From assembly GCA_017961625.1 (NCBI GenBank), contig JAGCWY010000056.1, positions 1-64,000 on the forward strand: 64,000 bases of DNA, read 5' to 3'. Both the position numbers and the translations under genes were made by a program. The stretch comes from Ruminococcus sp. GTDB taxonomy: Bacteria > Bacillota > Clostridia > Oscillospirales > Ruminococcaceae. Each line of letters begins with the position of its first letter. The stretch's first letter is position 1. Positions 35,454 to 44,940 of the stretch are shown piece after piece. The notes under the pieces were generated by a model that worked only from the letters and a program-made list of their open reading frames with translations, did not search any database and was not told where the DNA came from.

Positions 35454-38246
35454 GTGAAAGGCCAAATAAAAACTAATATAAATAAGCCCAATTTATCCAA
35501 AATTGATGTTTGGTCAATGGCGTTTGGCTGTATGATCGGGTGGGGGGCTTTTGTAATGCCAGGGACTACTTTTCTTCCTATAGCCGGTCCACTCGGTACA
35601 ATAATAGCTATGTTAGTCAGTACGCTTATCATGTTGGTTATAGGATATAATTTTTCATTTTTGATGAACCGAAATCCCGGTGCAGGAGGTGTTTATTCTT
35701 ATACAAAAGAAGCTTTCGGCAGAGATCACGCATTTTTAAGTTCATGGTTTCTTTGTTTATCTTATCTAACTATAGTATTTCTAAACGGTACTGCGCTTTT
35801 TGTTGTGCTGCGAACAATATTTGGTGATGCCATACATACCGGTTTTCATTACACTGTCTCAGGCAATAAGATATATCTTGGAGAAATACTTTTTTCCGTA
35901 AGTGCACTTGGTGGCGTTGGTGTTTTATTTATTACAGCCAAAAAGATCCTTCATAAGATACATTCTTTTCTTTCTATCATAATGTTTGCAGGGATCCTAA
36001 CGGTTGCTGTAATATGTATTCCTCATGCTGTTTCAAGCAGATCGCTAAATATTATCGGATTAAAAGATACCAATATTGCTTATGGTATTTATAGTATAAT
36101 TTTTCTAGCTCCATGGGCATTTGTCGGATTTGACGTCATTTCCTTTGACACGTTTAATTTCAGATTCAAGGTAAACAAATCCAAGCACATTATTATTTCT
36201 GCTATAATAGCTGCAGGACTTGCATACACTGCATTGGCGATAGTCAGTATTTCTTCTGTTCCTGATGGATACAGTGACTGGACAAAATATATTGCAGACA
36301 TAGGTAATCTTTCAAATGAAAAATCGGTCCCGACATTCTATGCTGCAAAAGCAATAATGGGAACACCTGGACTTATATTGATAAGCATTACAGCTCTGGC
36401 AGGTGTTCTTACGGGAATAATAGGCGGCTATCGCGCAACCATACGTATTTTGTCAACTATGGCAGAAGACAAGATTCTATCTGAAGTCTTTTCCAAAACC
36501 GTTTACAGTACCTTGTTCATAATGGTATTTTCTATTTCACTTGCACTTTTTGGCCGAAATACATTAAGCTGGTTCGTTGATCTCTCTTCATTTGGAGCTA
36601 TAGTTGGTTTTGGATATACCTCGGCATCAGCTTATAAAGTCGCCAAGGATGAAAAAATAAAAAAAGTCGAAGTCACAGGAGCTACGGGTACTATTATTTC
36701 AATAATATTTGTAATAGTCCAGCTCATACCGCGATTAACAGCTATGGAAGCAATGGGTAGTGAAGCTTTCCTGCTTCTTTCATGCTGGTGCCTAATAGGA
36801 TTTGTTTTTTACTGGAGAACAATTATACGCAGTACATTGAGTGAATACAGTGGCATAGCCGCATCGGGAGTGATTCTTTTTGCCCTTCTTATATATTCGG
36901 CATTCCTGTGGCTAGCAAAACGTATCGACTCAAAAGATAGCATAAAAGCTGTGCATTCTTCGCTCATATCAGGCGGTATCATCCTGATGGTAGTAATTTT
37001 CTCAGGCCTGGTCATAATGATATACATACAGAACCTTGTACGAAAAAAAAATGAAGCTGCTGAACTTGCCAGCATACGTGCAATGGAAAGGAGTCAAGCA
37101 AAAAGCCGATTCCTTTTCAATATGTCACATGATATTCGGACTCCTATGAACGCAATCATAGGATACACAGGACTCGCGCTGAAGGAACCTGCATCTGCCG
37201 CACTCCATAATTATCTTGTGAAAATAGACCGTTCAAACAAACATCTGCTTACACTTATAAATGATATTCTTGAAATGAGCCGCATAGAAAACGGGAAAAT
37301 GGAGATTGAATGCATTGCTACTGATATTTGCGGGATTTTTAATGATATCTATGATTTGTTTGAAGAACAAATGAAGCAAAACAAAATAGACTTTCAAATA
37401 AACACTTCTGGTATCAAAAACAGATATGTTTTTTGCGATGAAAAAAAACTGAATCGCATTATACTAAATCTTCTTAGCAATGCATACAAATTCACATCGG
37501 TGGGAGGAAAGATAAGCGTTTCTGTATCTGAAAAAAATAATGAAGACGCAGGTTTCAGTTCATATGAGATAAGCGTTTGTGACAACGGTATTGGAATGTC
37601 AGAAGAATTTGCTGAAAAAATGTTTTCTCCATTTGAACGTGAGCGTACTTCAACTGTAAGTGGTATTGAAGGAACCGGACTTGGTCTGTCAATAACTAAA
37701 AGTTTAGTAGATCTTATGAAAGGAAATATTGATGTTATTACTTCTCCAGGGAACGGAACAAAGATAGTTTTGAATCTTAGACTAAAAATAGCTGATGAAA
37801 CCGATATTGTTCATCAAGACAATAATGAACGTTCACAGGACGCAGAAATGCTATTTACAGATAAAAGGCTGCTACTTGTTGAAGACAATATGATAAATAT
37901 GGAGATTGCTCACATGATCCTATCGCAGGCAGGATTTAAAGTAGATACAGCCGAAAATGGTAAAATTGCTTTAGAAAAAATATCAGTTTCCGAAGCAGGT
38001 TATTATTCTGTGGTTCTTATGGACGTGCAAATGCCTGTTATGGATGGTTATACCGCTACAAGAATGATACGTGAACTTGATAACAAAGAACTTGCAGGAA
38101 TACCGATAATAGCAATGACAGCTAATGCTTTCAAAGAAGATGAAGAGACTGCACTCAAAGCCGGAATGCAGGCACATATTACCAAACCTATAGATGTAGA
38201 TATATTATTAAAAACAATAAAAATAGTATTGTCAAAATGTAAATAG
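35454..38246 (+). CDS. Amino-acid permease (APC) fused to hybrid histidine kinase
   Basis: About 930 residues in one uninterrupted frame. Residues 1-510 form an APC-superfamily transporter with about 12-14 membrane segments (SMAFGCMIGWGAFVMPGT near the N-terminus is the substrate-loop motif; NRNPGAGGVYSYTKEAFG follows). A short coiled coil leads to a full kinase: H box FNMSHDIRTPMNAIIG (His559), N box ILNLLSNAYKFT, DNGIGM and GTGLGLSITKSL. A receiver ends the protein, with Asp857 in VLMDVQMPVMDGYT. The design recalls CbrA, where an SLC5-type transporter is fused to a kinase, but here the module is APC. GTG at 35454 is preferred to that at 35442 (AAAGGTGG eight bases upstream). Probable amino-acid sensor feeding the Hpt and EAL proteins upstream. 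Confidence 0.88.
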   Translation: MKGQIKTNINKPNLSKIDVWSMAFGCMIGWGAFVMPGTTFLPIAGPLGTIIAMLVSTLIMLVIGYNFSFLMNRNPGAGGVYSYTKEAFGRDHAFLSSWFLCLSYLTIVFLNGTALFVVLRTIFGDAIHTGFHYTVSGNKIYLGEILFSVSALGGVGVLFITAKKILHKIHSFLSIIMFAGILTVAVICIPHAVSSRSLNIIGLKDTNIAYGIYSIIFLAPWAFVGFDVISFDTFNFRFKVNKSKHIIISAIIAAGLAYTALAIVSISSVPDGYSDWTKYIADIGNLSNEKSVPTFYAAKAIMGTPGLILISITALAGVLTGIIGGYRATIRILSTMAEDKILSEVFSKTVYSTLFIMVFSISLALFGRNTLSWFVDLSSFGAIVGFGYTSASAYKVAKDEKIKKVEVTGATGTIISIIFVIVQLIPRLTAMEAMGSEAFLLLSCWCLIGFVFYWRTIIRSTLSEYSGIAASGVILFALLIYSAFLWLAKRIDSKDSIKAVHSSLISGGIILMVVIFSGLVIMIYIQNLVRKKNEAAELASIRAMERSQAKSRFLFNMSHDIRTPMNAIIGYTGLALKEPASAALHNYLVKIDRSNKHLLTLINDILEMSRIENGKMEIECIATDICGIFNDIYDLFEEQMKQNKIDFQINTSGIKNRYVFCDEKKLNRIILNLLSNAYKFTSVGGKISVSVSEKNNEDAGFSSYEISVCDNGIGMSEEFAEKMFSPFERERTSTVSGIEGTGLGLSITKSLVDLMKGNIDVITSPGNGTKIVLNLRLKIADETDIVHQDNNERSQDAEMLFTDKRLLLVEDNMINMEIAHMILSQAGFKVDTAENGKIALEKISVSEAGYYSVVLMDVQMPVMDGYTATRMIRELDNKELAGIPIIAMTANAFKEDEETALKAGMQAHITKPIDVDILLKTIKIVLSKCK

Positions 38247-38436
38247 TGCTTTATGTAAGTACCTTTCTGTCATCATATCTGCAGCTACTTAGATTTTTGA
38301 GATTGACAAACCTGAGTTTATTTGTATGACATTATAATGCTATGATTACATTAGTAATCATTGAGAGAAATAGTTGATATATCTATAGAGAGTCTAAGAA
38401 AATAAAAGCTATTTTTACTGATTACCAAACAGAAAT

Positions 38437-38922
38437 TTATAATTTCATTGTACATGAACCCGGGCAATCAATTACCTTATTAAGCAGCTTAGATATGATT
38501 TCGTCCTTTTTATTTATCTGCTTTTCTCTGAATATCAAATGATCTTCAAGCATTCCTATTTGTTTCTGCAAATGGTTCAAACGCTTTTCAAAATCAGCAC
38601 GGATTTCTTCATTCCTCACTACAAGAATACTTATCATTTCATTTTTATCATGTATCAGAGCTTTAAGCGCAGCAATATCCTCAGAGCCGCTATCATCGCT
38701 GAACATATCAAGGAGTACGTCTGCCAGTGGTGCTATAGTACTTTGATACTTAAAACTTCCCGGATCATTGTTTTCTGAGAATATTTTTTTAATTGTTGCT
38801 TCGGATATATAACAGTTTTTCTTTTCAAGCATTTCCATAATTTGTGAAATAGTCAGGCCATTGTCTTTTTTCACTTTGCGAAGCCTCTCGACAGTATCTC
38901 GTTTTAGTTTGTTTATTTCCAT
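38437..38922 (-). CDS. Helix-turn-helix protein with C-terminal coiled coil
   Basis: 161 residues. Residues 8-75 look like an XRE/Cro-type DNA-binding domain (LRKVKKDNGLTISQIMEML, then YISEATIKKIFSEN as the recognition helix). Residues 80-150 are strongly predicted coiled coil (KNEMISILVVRNEEIRADFE, RLNHLQKQIGMLED). Similar small regulators occur beside mobile and accessory genes in Ruminococcaceae; the target is unknown. AAAGGAG lies eight bases before ATG. It is convergent with the permease-kinase gene and 37 bases downstream of CorA on the same strand, so CorA and it may be one transcript. Confidence 0.65.
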   Translation of the reverse strand: MEINKLKRDTVERLRKVKKDNGLTISQIMEMLEKKNCYISEATIKKIFSENNDPGSFKYQSTIAPLADVLLDMFSDDSGSEDIAALKALIHDKNEMISILVVRNEEIRADFEKRLNHLQKQIGMLEDHLIFREKQINKKDEIISKLLNKVIDCPGSCTMKL

Positions 38923-38959
38923 TGTGGTTACTCCTTTGATAGTTTTCTTACTGTTATTT

Positions 38960-39910
38960 TTATAGCCACTTTTTCTTTTTGAAGAAGATAAGACTGATTA
39001 TAACTATTACAATACTTACTGCAATTACAATGGGATATGCCGCTTTATATTCCAATTCTGGCATATATTTAAAATTCATACCGTACCATCCTGCAATAAG
39101 AGTTAACGGCATAAATATTGAGGTTATAACTGTGAGAAGTGTCATTATTCTGTTCTGTTTTATATCTAGTTTAGACTGATATAAATCACGTATCTGAATT
39201 GAATACTCTCGCAACGAAGCTGTTAGATCATGCAGTCTTGAAATACGCTGTGTAAAAAGATGAAAATAGCGGGTATTTTCCTCTTTAAAGAAATCGTTTT
39301 CATTTTCCTCAAGTTCCTGACTGAGATCAAGAAGTTGTTCATAGTGTACCCTAAGATCACGCAGATCGCTTCTGATACGGCTTACTCTCAGAGAAGGATC
39401 CTTCTCCTCACCTTCCAGTATACTTGACTCTATTGTATCAAGTTCTCTGTCAAAATGTTCAAGAACTATCTGATCTTTAGCCACTATCTGTTCGAGGAAA
39501 TCATATATGAATCTCTCAAGACTCGGTATTGCCCAACGTTTTGTACTGATGATATTGCTTATCAGTTTGTTTACATATCCACTATCATCAATGAAAACAA
39601 TACCCTTCTCATCAAGAGCAAATGCAAAATTAGTATTGGGCTCCGTAATATTTTCTCTATCAGGAACAGAAAAAGTACCTGTCAAAGAATCATAGTTCAC
39701 TTCGGCTTTTGTTGAATGAATAACGGAAAGATCGATATCCATTTCAATGCCCATATCGAATTTATCCTTACTTTCAAACCATTCATCTGACGTAAGTACG
39801 GCAACAAACTTACCGTTTTTCCCTTTGAAGTCAAGTTTTTTAGTTTTTTCAAGTGTATTTTTAATATAGTAATACATAGCCACCCACATAATAAATATAG
39901 CCCTAAGCAT
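38960..39910 (-). CDS. corA: CorA-family Mg2+/divalent cation channel
   Basis: 316 residues. A large N-terminal cytosolic domain with long helices (RSDLRDLRVHYEQLLDLSQE) precedes two C-terminal membrane segments; the signature GMN is present in WYGMNFKY, followed by the second helix and KKKKW tail. It forms a pentameric channel gated by cytosolic Mg2+. The start is uncertain: no good ribosome site precedes ATG 39910, 39889 or 39877, and the protein before residue 12 is not conserved. An Mg2+ P-type ATPase gene lies 2 kb away, so this stretch groups two Mg2+ uptake systems. Confidence 0.9.
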   Translation of the reverse strand: MLRAIFIMWVAMYYYIKNTLEKTKKLDFKGKNGKFVAVLTSDEWFESKDKFDMGIEMDIDLSVIHSTKAEVNYDSLTGTFSVPDRENITEPNTNFAFALDEKGIVFIDDSGYVNKLISNIISTKRWAIPSLERFIYDFLEQIVAKDQIVLEHFDRELDTIESSILEGEEKDPSLRVSRIRSDLRDLRVHYEQLLDLSQELEENENDFFKEENTRYFHLFTQRISRLHDLTASLREYSIQIRDLYQSKLDIKQNRIMTLLTVITSIFMPLTLIAGWYGMNFKYMPELEYKAAYPIVIAVSIVIVIISLIFFKKKKWL

Positions 39911-40210
39911 TCTGATTATCGCTTTAAGACTTTTGGTTTTTATACGTTTATCTCAGTCTGCAATTTACTATTACTTCAATTATATCAGTCAACACAATTT
40001 CACCATTCTGGTTATTAGCATTGATGGTAACTTATACAATACTGTTTTTCTCATTCTGCTTAACTAAATTTGTTATATTCGCTTTACCTGTCAGAACCTT
40101 TTCTGCCCAAACAGACTTAAACCATTCTATTTGGGGTGATTTCCATGCAAGCAGATCCTCAATGAAAAATCCACTTCAAGATATTTGGCTTATACAAAAA
40201 AGGACATAAC
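39911..40210. other. Intergenic region upstream of corA
   Basis: AT-rich, no supported gene; a 62-codon rightward frame (40021-40209) lacks a ribosome site and family features. Confidence 0.3.
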
Positions 40211-40421
40211 TCATAAATCGATGAATTTGCCAAAAGGCGCAGCATTTGCATATTCTTCGTCCGTATGGAATGGAATATGATAATCATCGCAAGCAAAGTC
40301 CAGCTTCTTTCTTATAAATAACAGCTGGTACTATTTCACCTGCCATACCGAGCACAAGTTCATCCAAACCCATTAAGCACCTTTTGAATAAATACTGCTC
40401 ATCATTCAACAGATATTGCAT
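40211..40421 (-). pseudogene. Frameshifted 3' gene remnant
   Basis: Reverse strand from 40421 reads MQYLLNDEQYLFKRCLMGLD, continues LVLGMAGEIVPAVIYKKEAG, then hits a stop. A +1/-1 shift near 40290 restores LDFACDDYHIPFHTDEEYAN to the natural stop at 40211. Two open halves joined by one shift suggest the decayed end of a real gene. I do not recognise the family. Confidence 0.5.
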
Positions 40422-40484
40422 TAATATACAATTACAGATATACATTAGTATTTATCATATCATAAATAACAATAATTGTCAATC

Positions 40485-40529
40485 AAAAAGCCATAGTATT
40501 CTGATTAACGCAGAATGACTATGGCTTTT
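40485..40529. terminator. Long bidirectional terminator-like hairpin
   Basis: AAAAAGCCATAGTATTCTG (40485-40503) pairs with CAGAATGACTATGGCTTTT (40511-40529), one mismatch, with A and T tails on both sides. The 13-base arm ATACTATGGCTTT also occurs once near position 150, by the insertion-sequence edge. Confidence 0.7.
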
Positions 40530-40707
40530 CATATTGAAAAAGATTACATCTGAATCATTATCTTTAGCTTTTCATGATTAATAAAGATATATTTTTCTAA
40601 TTTGACACTTTTCGACCAAATACGCCATTCCATTTGAATTCAACAGATGATATAATACTTATTATGAAATATTATGATGTAATCATAATAAAGGAGTTGT
40701 TGTTACT

Positions 40708-40914
40708 GTGAATATAAATACTATATTAAAATTTGTGGCTAAAAAAAATAGAACGTCAGTTAAAGAAGTACGTAAAGAGATGGAAAAGGCTATTCTAGAC
40801 GCCAAAGATACACCGAACTTCAAAAAGGCCTTTGGCAATAATACCCCAACATTAGAGGAATTTATAGAGAAGGGAATTGAAATGATCACTGATCATAAGG
40901 AAGGTTTTAAATAA
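40708..40914 (+). CDS. Small protein of unknown function
   Basis: 68 residues, GTG start with AAAGGAG 11 bases upstream. Sequence is polar and helical (NRTSVKEVRKEMEKAILDAK) with a middle NNTPTLEEFIEKGIEMI; no signal peptide or membrane segment. The helix spacing recalls the recognition part of the sporulation Spo0A C-terminal fold in reduced form, and a true Spo0A_C-like gene lies 45 bases downstream on the other strand, but similarity is too weak to name it. Conserved small proteins of this type are common in Ruminococcaceae. Confidence 0.6.
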   Translation: MNINTILKFVAKKNRTSVKEVRKEMEKAILDAKDTPNFKKAFGNNTPTLEEFIEKGIEMITDHKEGFK

Positions 40915-40959
40915 TCAGGATATTATTGCCTTTAATCACTTTGATAAATCTCCGATTAT

Positions 40960-41385
40960 TTAAATCTCACATCGTATTGATTCTACCGCAATGGATATTA
41001 CTTCAGAAATATAAGGCTTATCTACATTATAATAAAATGCAGATCTAATACGTTCCGGATCGTATTCATAAGCAGATTCTATAGCTTTTCTCATATTACG
41101 TTCAACAGCTTTCGCATTTTTTCCAGAGTCCTTTGCGAGCTTAGGATATAGTCCTTTTGTTAGAGATTTTAGTAGCTCAGGCGATTTCAAAGCCAGAATT
41201 ATAGCTTTTATAAGAAGATGATATCCGTTTAAATTCGGACGTATTCCAAGTTTCTGAACAAATTTAATAACTTCCATTTCAAGTTGATCAGAATGTAATT
41301 CTATGTTTTTAACTGACGAATCAGTTGGAAAATGGTATATCCTTTTTTCTTCTTTTTCTTTAATAGCAATATTATTTGATAACAT
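40960..41385 (-). CDS. Receiver-less Spo0A C-terminal-domain DNA-binding protein
   Basis: 141 residues. From residue 35 onward it matches the Spo0A effector domain: FVQKLGIRPNLNGYHLLIKA, then LYPKLAKDSGKNAKAVERNM and RKAIESAYEY, which is the SigA/DNA-contacting helix-turn-helix region in Spo0A. The receiver domain (about 120 residues in Spo0A) is missing and replaced by a short Lys/Glu-rich tail, so it cannot be activated by the phosphorelay in the usual way. It may bind 0A-box-like sites constitutively or compete with Spo0A. AAAGGAG lies seven bases before the ATG. Confidence 0.8.
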   Translation of the reverse strand: MLSNNIAIKEKEEKRIYHFPTDSSVKNIELHSDQLEMEVIKFVQKLGIRPNLNGYHLLIKAIILALKSPELLKSLTKGLYPKLAKDSGKNAKAVERNMRKAIESAYEYDPERIRSAFYYNVDKPYISEVISIAVESIRCEI

Positions 41386-41816
41386 ATTGATTCTCCTTTT
41401 GTTTTGTAGTGTAGATAATTATTGCTGCTCGAACTGCTTAACAGGCTAAATAACATTACATTGATAAATCCTGTATAATGATATACTGTGTCATTATATA
41501 ACACTCGTTAAAAGCCTGTTTTTGACAAGCTTGTCATTAAACAAGAATACAGTTTCTTGATAGCCTATTAACTATGTCTGTATTATATCATGTCGAATGG
41601 TTTTATGACAAGATAATTTTGGTATATCTTTTGTATATTTTTAGTCTATTTGGTTAACCCCAAATTATACACAAAAGGTCAAATTATAACATATAAGGTT
41701 AAAACTGGACAAAAATAACCTAACTTAAAAAACAGGAGAACCCAATACTTACCTTCATAAATGATAGCAAACCGTTGGCTATATGATATATAAAACAATA
41801 AAGTCTTTATATAACT
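41386..41816. other. AT-rich intergenic region
   Basis: About 430 bases with no supported gene. It ends at the hairpin shared with the Mg2+ ATPase gene and marks the right edge of the AT-rich block. Confidence 0.3.
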
Positions 41817-41847
41817 AATAATGCAGCTCTTAATGAGCTGCATTATT
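41817..41847. terminator. Terminator of the Mg2+ ATPase gene
   Basis: AATAATGCAGCTC (41817-41829) pairs perfectly with GAGCTGCATTATT (41835-41847). Lies 19 bases behind the leftward gene's stop; T-runs are short. Confidence 0.7.
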
Positions 41848-41865
41848 GTCCATATTAATAGAGCA

Positions 41866-44484
41866 TCATACCCACTCATGATTCTTCTTGATGTAGATAT
41901 GCTTCAGTATCTGTGCAAGTATAGTGTATACGAGCATGAGAACAGCAAGCCATATTACATAGGACGGGATCATTATAGGCAGATCGAAAAGCTTTGCAAT
42001 TGCAGTAAAACCAATAAGAAGTGTTACTATAACTACTGCCAGCGTGGATAGGTTCAATTGTAATGAAGCACGGTCTTTGATAAACGGTACTTTGGGAGTT
42101 CGGATAGTATGAATAACCACGGTCTGAGAAATTATACCAAACATGAACCAGCCGTTCTGGAAGAAGCCTGCCATATCGTTGCAGTTGAATTTATAAATAA
42201 ACCACAGCACAAGGAAACATAAGACGTCCAGAACAGTACTAAGCAAGCCGAATATCACCATAAATTTCTTTATCCCAGGGATATTCCATTTCTTCGGAAG
42301 TCTTATGCTTTCATCTTCAACATGGTCGAATGGCATTCCGAGCTGTGCGAAATCGTTGAGGATATTCTGTACAAGGATATGTATAGGCAGAAGCGGCAGG
42401 AACGGCAGGAAGATACTTGCTATAAGTACAGAGAACATATTACCAAAGTTACCGCTGACAGACATTTTGAGATACTTGGACATATTTGCGAAGGTGCGTC
42501 TTCCTTCGATAACACCTTCATCAAGAACATTAAGGTCTTTTTCAAGCAGGATGATATCCGCAACTTCCTTTGCTATATCTACAGCTGTATCCACTGATAT
42601 GCCGACATCCGCCTGTTTAAGAGGCAAGCTGTCGTTTATACCGTCGCCCATATATCCAACTGTATGTCCTTTAGTCTGGAAAGCCTTCACTACACGTTGT
42701 TTCTGATATGGTGAAAGTTTTGAATAGATATGACATTTCTCGCAAGCTTCATTCAGTTCGTCATCGGTCATTTCTTCGACCTGTGCGCCTGTAAGAGTAT
42801 AATCCGTTGGTATTCCAAGTCTGCCGCAGATGTTGATAGCAACTCCTTCTGTATCGCCTGTAAGGACTACTGTGCGAACGCCGTTCTTATGTAGTGCCGC
42901 AATTGCCGACTCCGCAGACGGCTTAGGAGGATCAAGGAAGCCGACAAAACCGATAAGCACCATATCGCTCTCATCGTCTACACCAAATGTCTCAACGTCG
43001 TGGATATTGTTTTTCTGTGCAACAGCTATTACGCGTATACCCTCAAGGTTATTTTCTGTGGCTATCTTCTGAGCATTATCAATAAGATCCTGTGTGATTG
43101 GTTTAACTTCGCCTTCTATTTCGATATATCCGCATATTGACAATATTTCTTCTACTGCGCCCTTTGTTATCAGCTGCCTCTTGCCATTTTTGTCTCGCAG
43201 TACGACACTCATACGACGGCGGCTGAAATCAAATGGTATCTCATCTTCGCGCACATAAGCTTCTTTTAAATATGAGAGCTCTTCCTTTTCAGCACGATTG
43301 ATTATCGCAACATCCATAAGATTTTTAAGTCCAGTCTGGAAGAAGCTATTCATGAAAGCGTGTCGCAGAACTCTCTTGTCCTCACGTCCGAGAACGTCCA
43401 TGTATTTTTCAAGCACTATCTCGTCCTGAGTAAGAGTACCTGTTTTATCCGTACAGAGTACGTCCATTTCTCCGAATGTCTGTATAGCGCCAAGACGCTT
43501 TACTATTGTCTGCTTGCGGGACATATTAACAGCACCCTTGGCAAGCGACGATGTCATTATAACAGGGAGCATTTCCGGCATAAGTCCTACTGCGATAGTG
43601 ATACCGAACATCAGCGAATCGAGCCAGCTTCCCTTAGTGATGAAATTGGCAATAAAAATGATCGGTACCATAACTATCATAAACCTTATGAGCAGCTTGC
43701 TGATAGAGTTGATATTGCGTTCAAAGCTGCTCTTGTCCTGATAGGTGTTTAGGCTCTTTGCCATACTGCCGAGGTAGGTGCGGTTGCCTGTGGTAAGGAT
43801 GACTGCCTTTGCACTTCCCGAGATTATATTGCTTCCCATAAAGCCCAGATTATCAAGCTCACTGATATCCGAACCTTCGGGATCGGGACCTGCAAACTTT
43901 TCTACCGGCTGGCTTTCGCCTGTAAGCTGTGACTGGTCTATAAACAGATCCTTAGTCTCGATGAAACGTACATCACCGGGAAGCATATCGCCTGAAGCGA
44001 GCTTTACAACATCACCGGGAACGACCTCTTCGATATTTATTTCCATGCTGCTGCCGTTTCTGATAACGTCTATTTTATTCGTTATCATATTCTGGAGCTT
44101 CTGGGCTGCAGAGTTGGACTTTTCCTCCTGTACAAAGGAAATGATACCAGATACTGCAACTACGAATATCAGCATGAGGAAAGTAGCCCAGCTTGGTTTA
44201 GCAGCAATAATGACATCGGTTACAAGTGTGACTGCTGCAACAATGAGAAGTACTATATTGAACGGATTGATGATCGCTGCACGTACACGTTTCAACAGAC
44301 TGTTCTCATTACCTGTGTCGATGATATTTTTTCCATATTCTTCAAGCCGATCGCTTGCTTCTACCTGATTTAGTCCCTCGTCGCAGGTCTCAAGTCTCTG
44401 AAAAAGCTCCTCGTCTGTTATTTTGGCTATTTCTGCAAGCTGCTTCTCAGCAGCCTGTTTTCTTTCATTCTTGTTTTCTGACAT
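41866..44484 (-). CDS. mgtA: Magnesium-importing P-type ATPase (MgtA/MgtB)
   Basis: 872 residues, usual for P3B ATPases. Visible: actuator motif LTGESQPVEK, transmembrane PEMLP (AVGLMPEMLPVIMTSSLAKG), phosphorylation site DKTGTLTQ, nucleotide-domain KGAVEEIL, hinge LTGDTEGVAI and GDGINDSLPLKQADVGISVD. The PEMLP motif and NPFNIVLL are typical of MgtA. It imports Mg2+ at the cost of ATP, expected under low Mg2+. A promoter lies about 60 bases upstream, but I see no M-box riboswitch. With corA nearby it forms an Mg2+ uptake neighbourhood. Confidence 0.94.
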   Translation of the reverse strand: MSENKNERKQAAEKQLAEIAKITDEELFQRLETCDEGLNQVEASDRLEEYGKNIIDTGNENSLLKRVRAAIINPFNIVLLIVAAVTLVTDVIIAAKPSWATFLMLIFVVAVSGIISFVQEEKSNSAAQKLQNMITNKIDVIRNGSSMEINIEEVVPGDVVKLASGDMLPGDVRFIETKDLFIDQSQLTGESQPVEKFAGPDPEGSDISELDNLGFMGSNIISGSAKAVILTTGNRTYLGSMAKSLNTYQDKSSFERNINSISKLLIRFMIVMVPIIFIANFITKGSWLDSLMFGITIAVGLMPEMLPVIMTSSLAKGAVNMSRKQTIVKRLGAIQTFGEMDVLCTDKTGTLTQDEIVLEKYMDVLGREDKRVLRHAFMNSFFQTGLKNLMDVAIINRAEKEELSYLKEAYVREDEIPFDFSRRRMSVVLRDKNGKRQLITKGAVEEILSICGYIEIEGEVKPITQDLIDNAQKIATENNLEGIRVIAVAQKNNIHDVETFGVDDESDMVLIGFVGFLDPPKPSAESAIAALHKNGVRTVVLTGDTEGVAINICGRLGIPTDYTLTGAQVEEMTDDELNEACEKCHIYSKLSPYQKQRVVKAFQTKGHTVGYMGDGINDSLPLKQADVGISVDTAVDIAKEVADIILLEKDLNVLDEGVIEGRRTFANMSKYLKMSVSGNFGNMFSVLIASIFLPFLPLLPIHILVQNILNDFAQLGMPFDHVEDESIRLPKKWNIPGIKKFMVIFGLLSTVLDVLCFLVLWFIYKFNCNDMAGFFQNGWFMFGIISQTVVIHTIRTPKVPFIKDRASLQLNLSTLAVVIVTLLIGFTAIAKLFDLPIMIPSYVIWLAVLMLVYTILAQILKHIYIKKNHEWV

Positions 44485-44543
44485 ATTATGCCTTCCTGTT
44501 ATAAACTAACTATTTTGAGAAATCCTATTTCAACGTATATTAC

Positions 44544-44573
44544 ATTATACCATTTTAGATATTAATAAGTCAA
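44544..44573 (-). promoter_or_regulatory. Promoter of the Mg2+ ATPase gene
   Basis: Reverse strand TTGACT (44573-44568), 18-bp spacer, TATAAT (44549-44544). The remaining sequence to 44940 holds no gene I can support, apart from a 17-codon frame at 44660 that I do not trust. Confidence 0.65.
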
Positions 44574-44940
44574 GAAACATTAGATTTATATGACAGTACC
44601 ATGAATATGATTTATAATCATTATAAGAAAAAAGTAATCAAGAATGGTGGTGAGTATAATGTGGGTAAAAAGCTACAAAAGTTGCCATTTTATTGACCAA
44701 ACGCATATTTAATCATCAAAAGAGCGAGATTTAGGCTATATTTTGCAAAATAATATAAATATCCTATATTAATCGAAATCATAAGGTTCAACAGCACTAA
44801 TAAATCACTGACAATGACAATAATTAATAGTCAGAACAACGATTTTTGAGGAAGTATGCCTTTTTATGTCACAAATCCCGTTGCTGATACGTATATCTAA
44901 CCAGGTGACATTATTCATCAAAGTAAAAGGAGTAATAAAT

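Noticed and set aside
40021..40209. 62-codon rightward open frame
   Set aside because: No ribosome site and random-looking composition; overlaps the corA upstream region.
44485..44567. M-box Mg2+ riboswitch before the Mg2+ ATPase gene
   Set aside because: Only about 60 bases separate promoter and start; no M-box core is visible.
44660..44713. 17-codon leader peptide upstream of the 44941 lipoprotein gene
   Set aside because: Weak ribosome site and no Met/Cys/Trp-type attenuation pattern or terminator pair.
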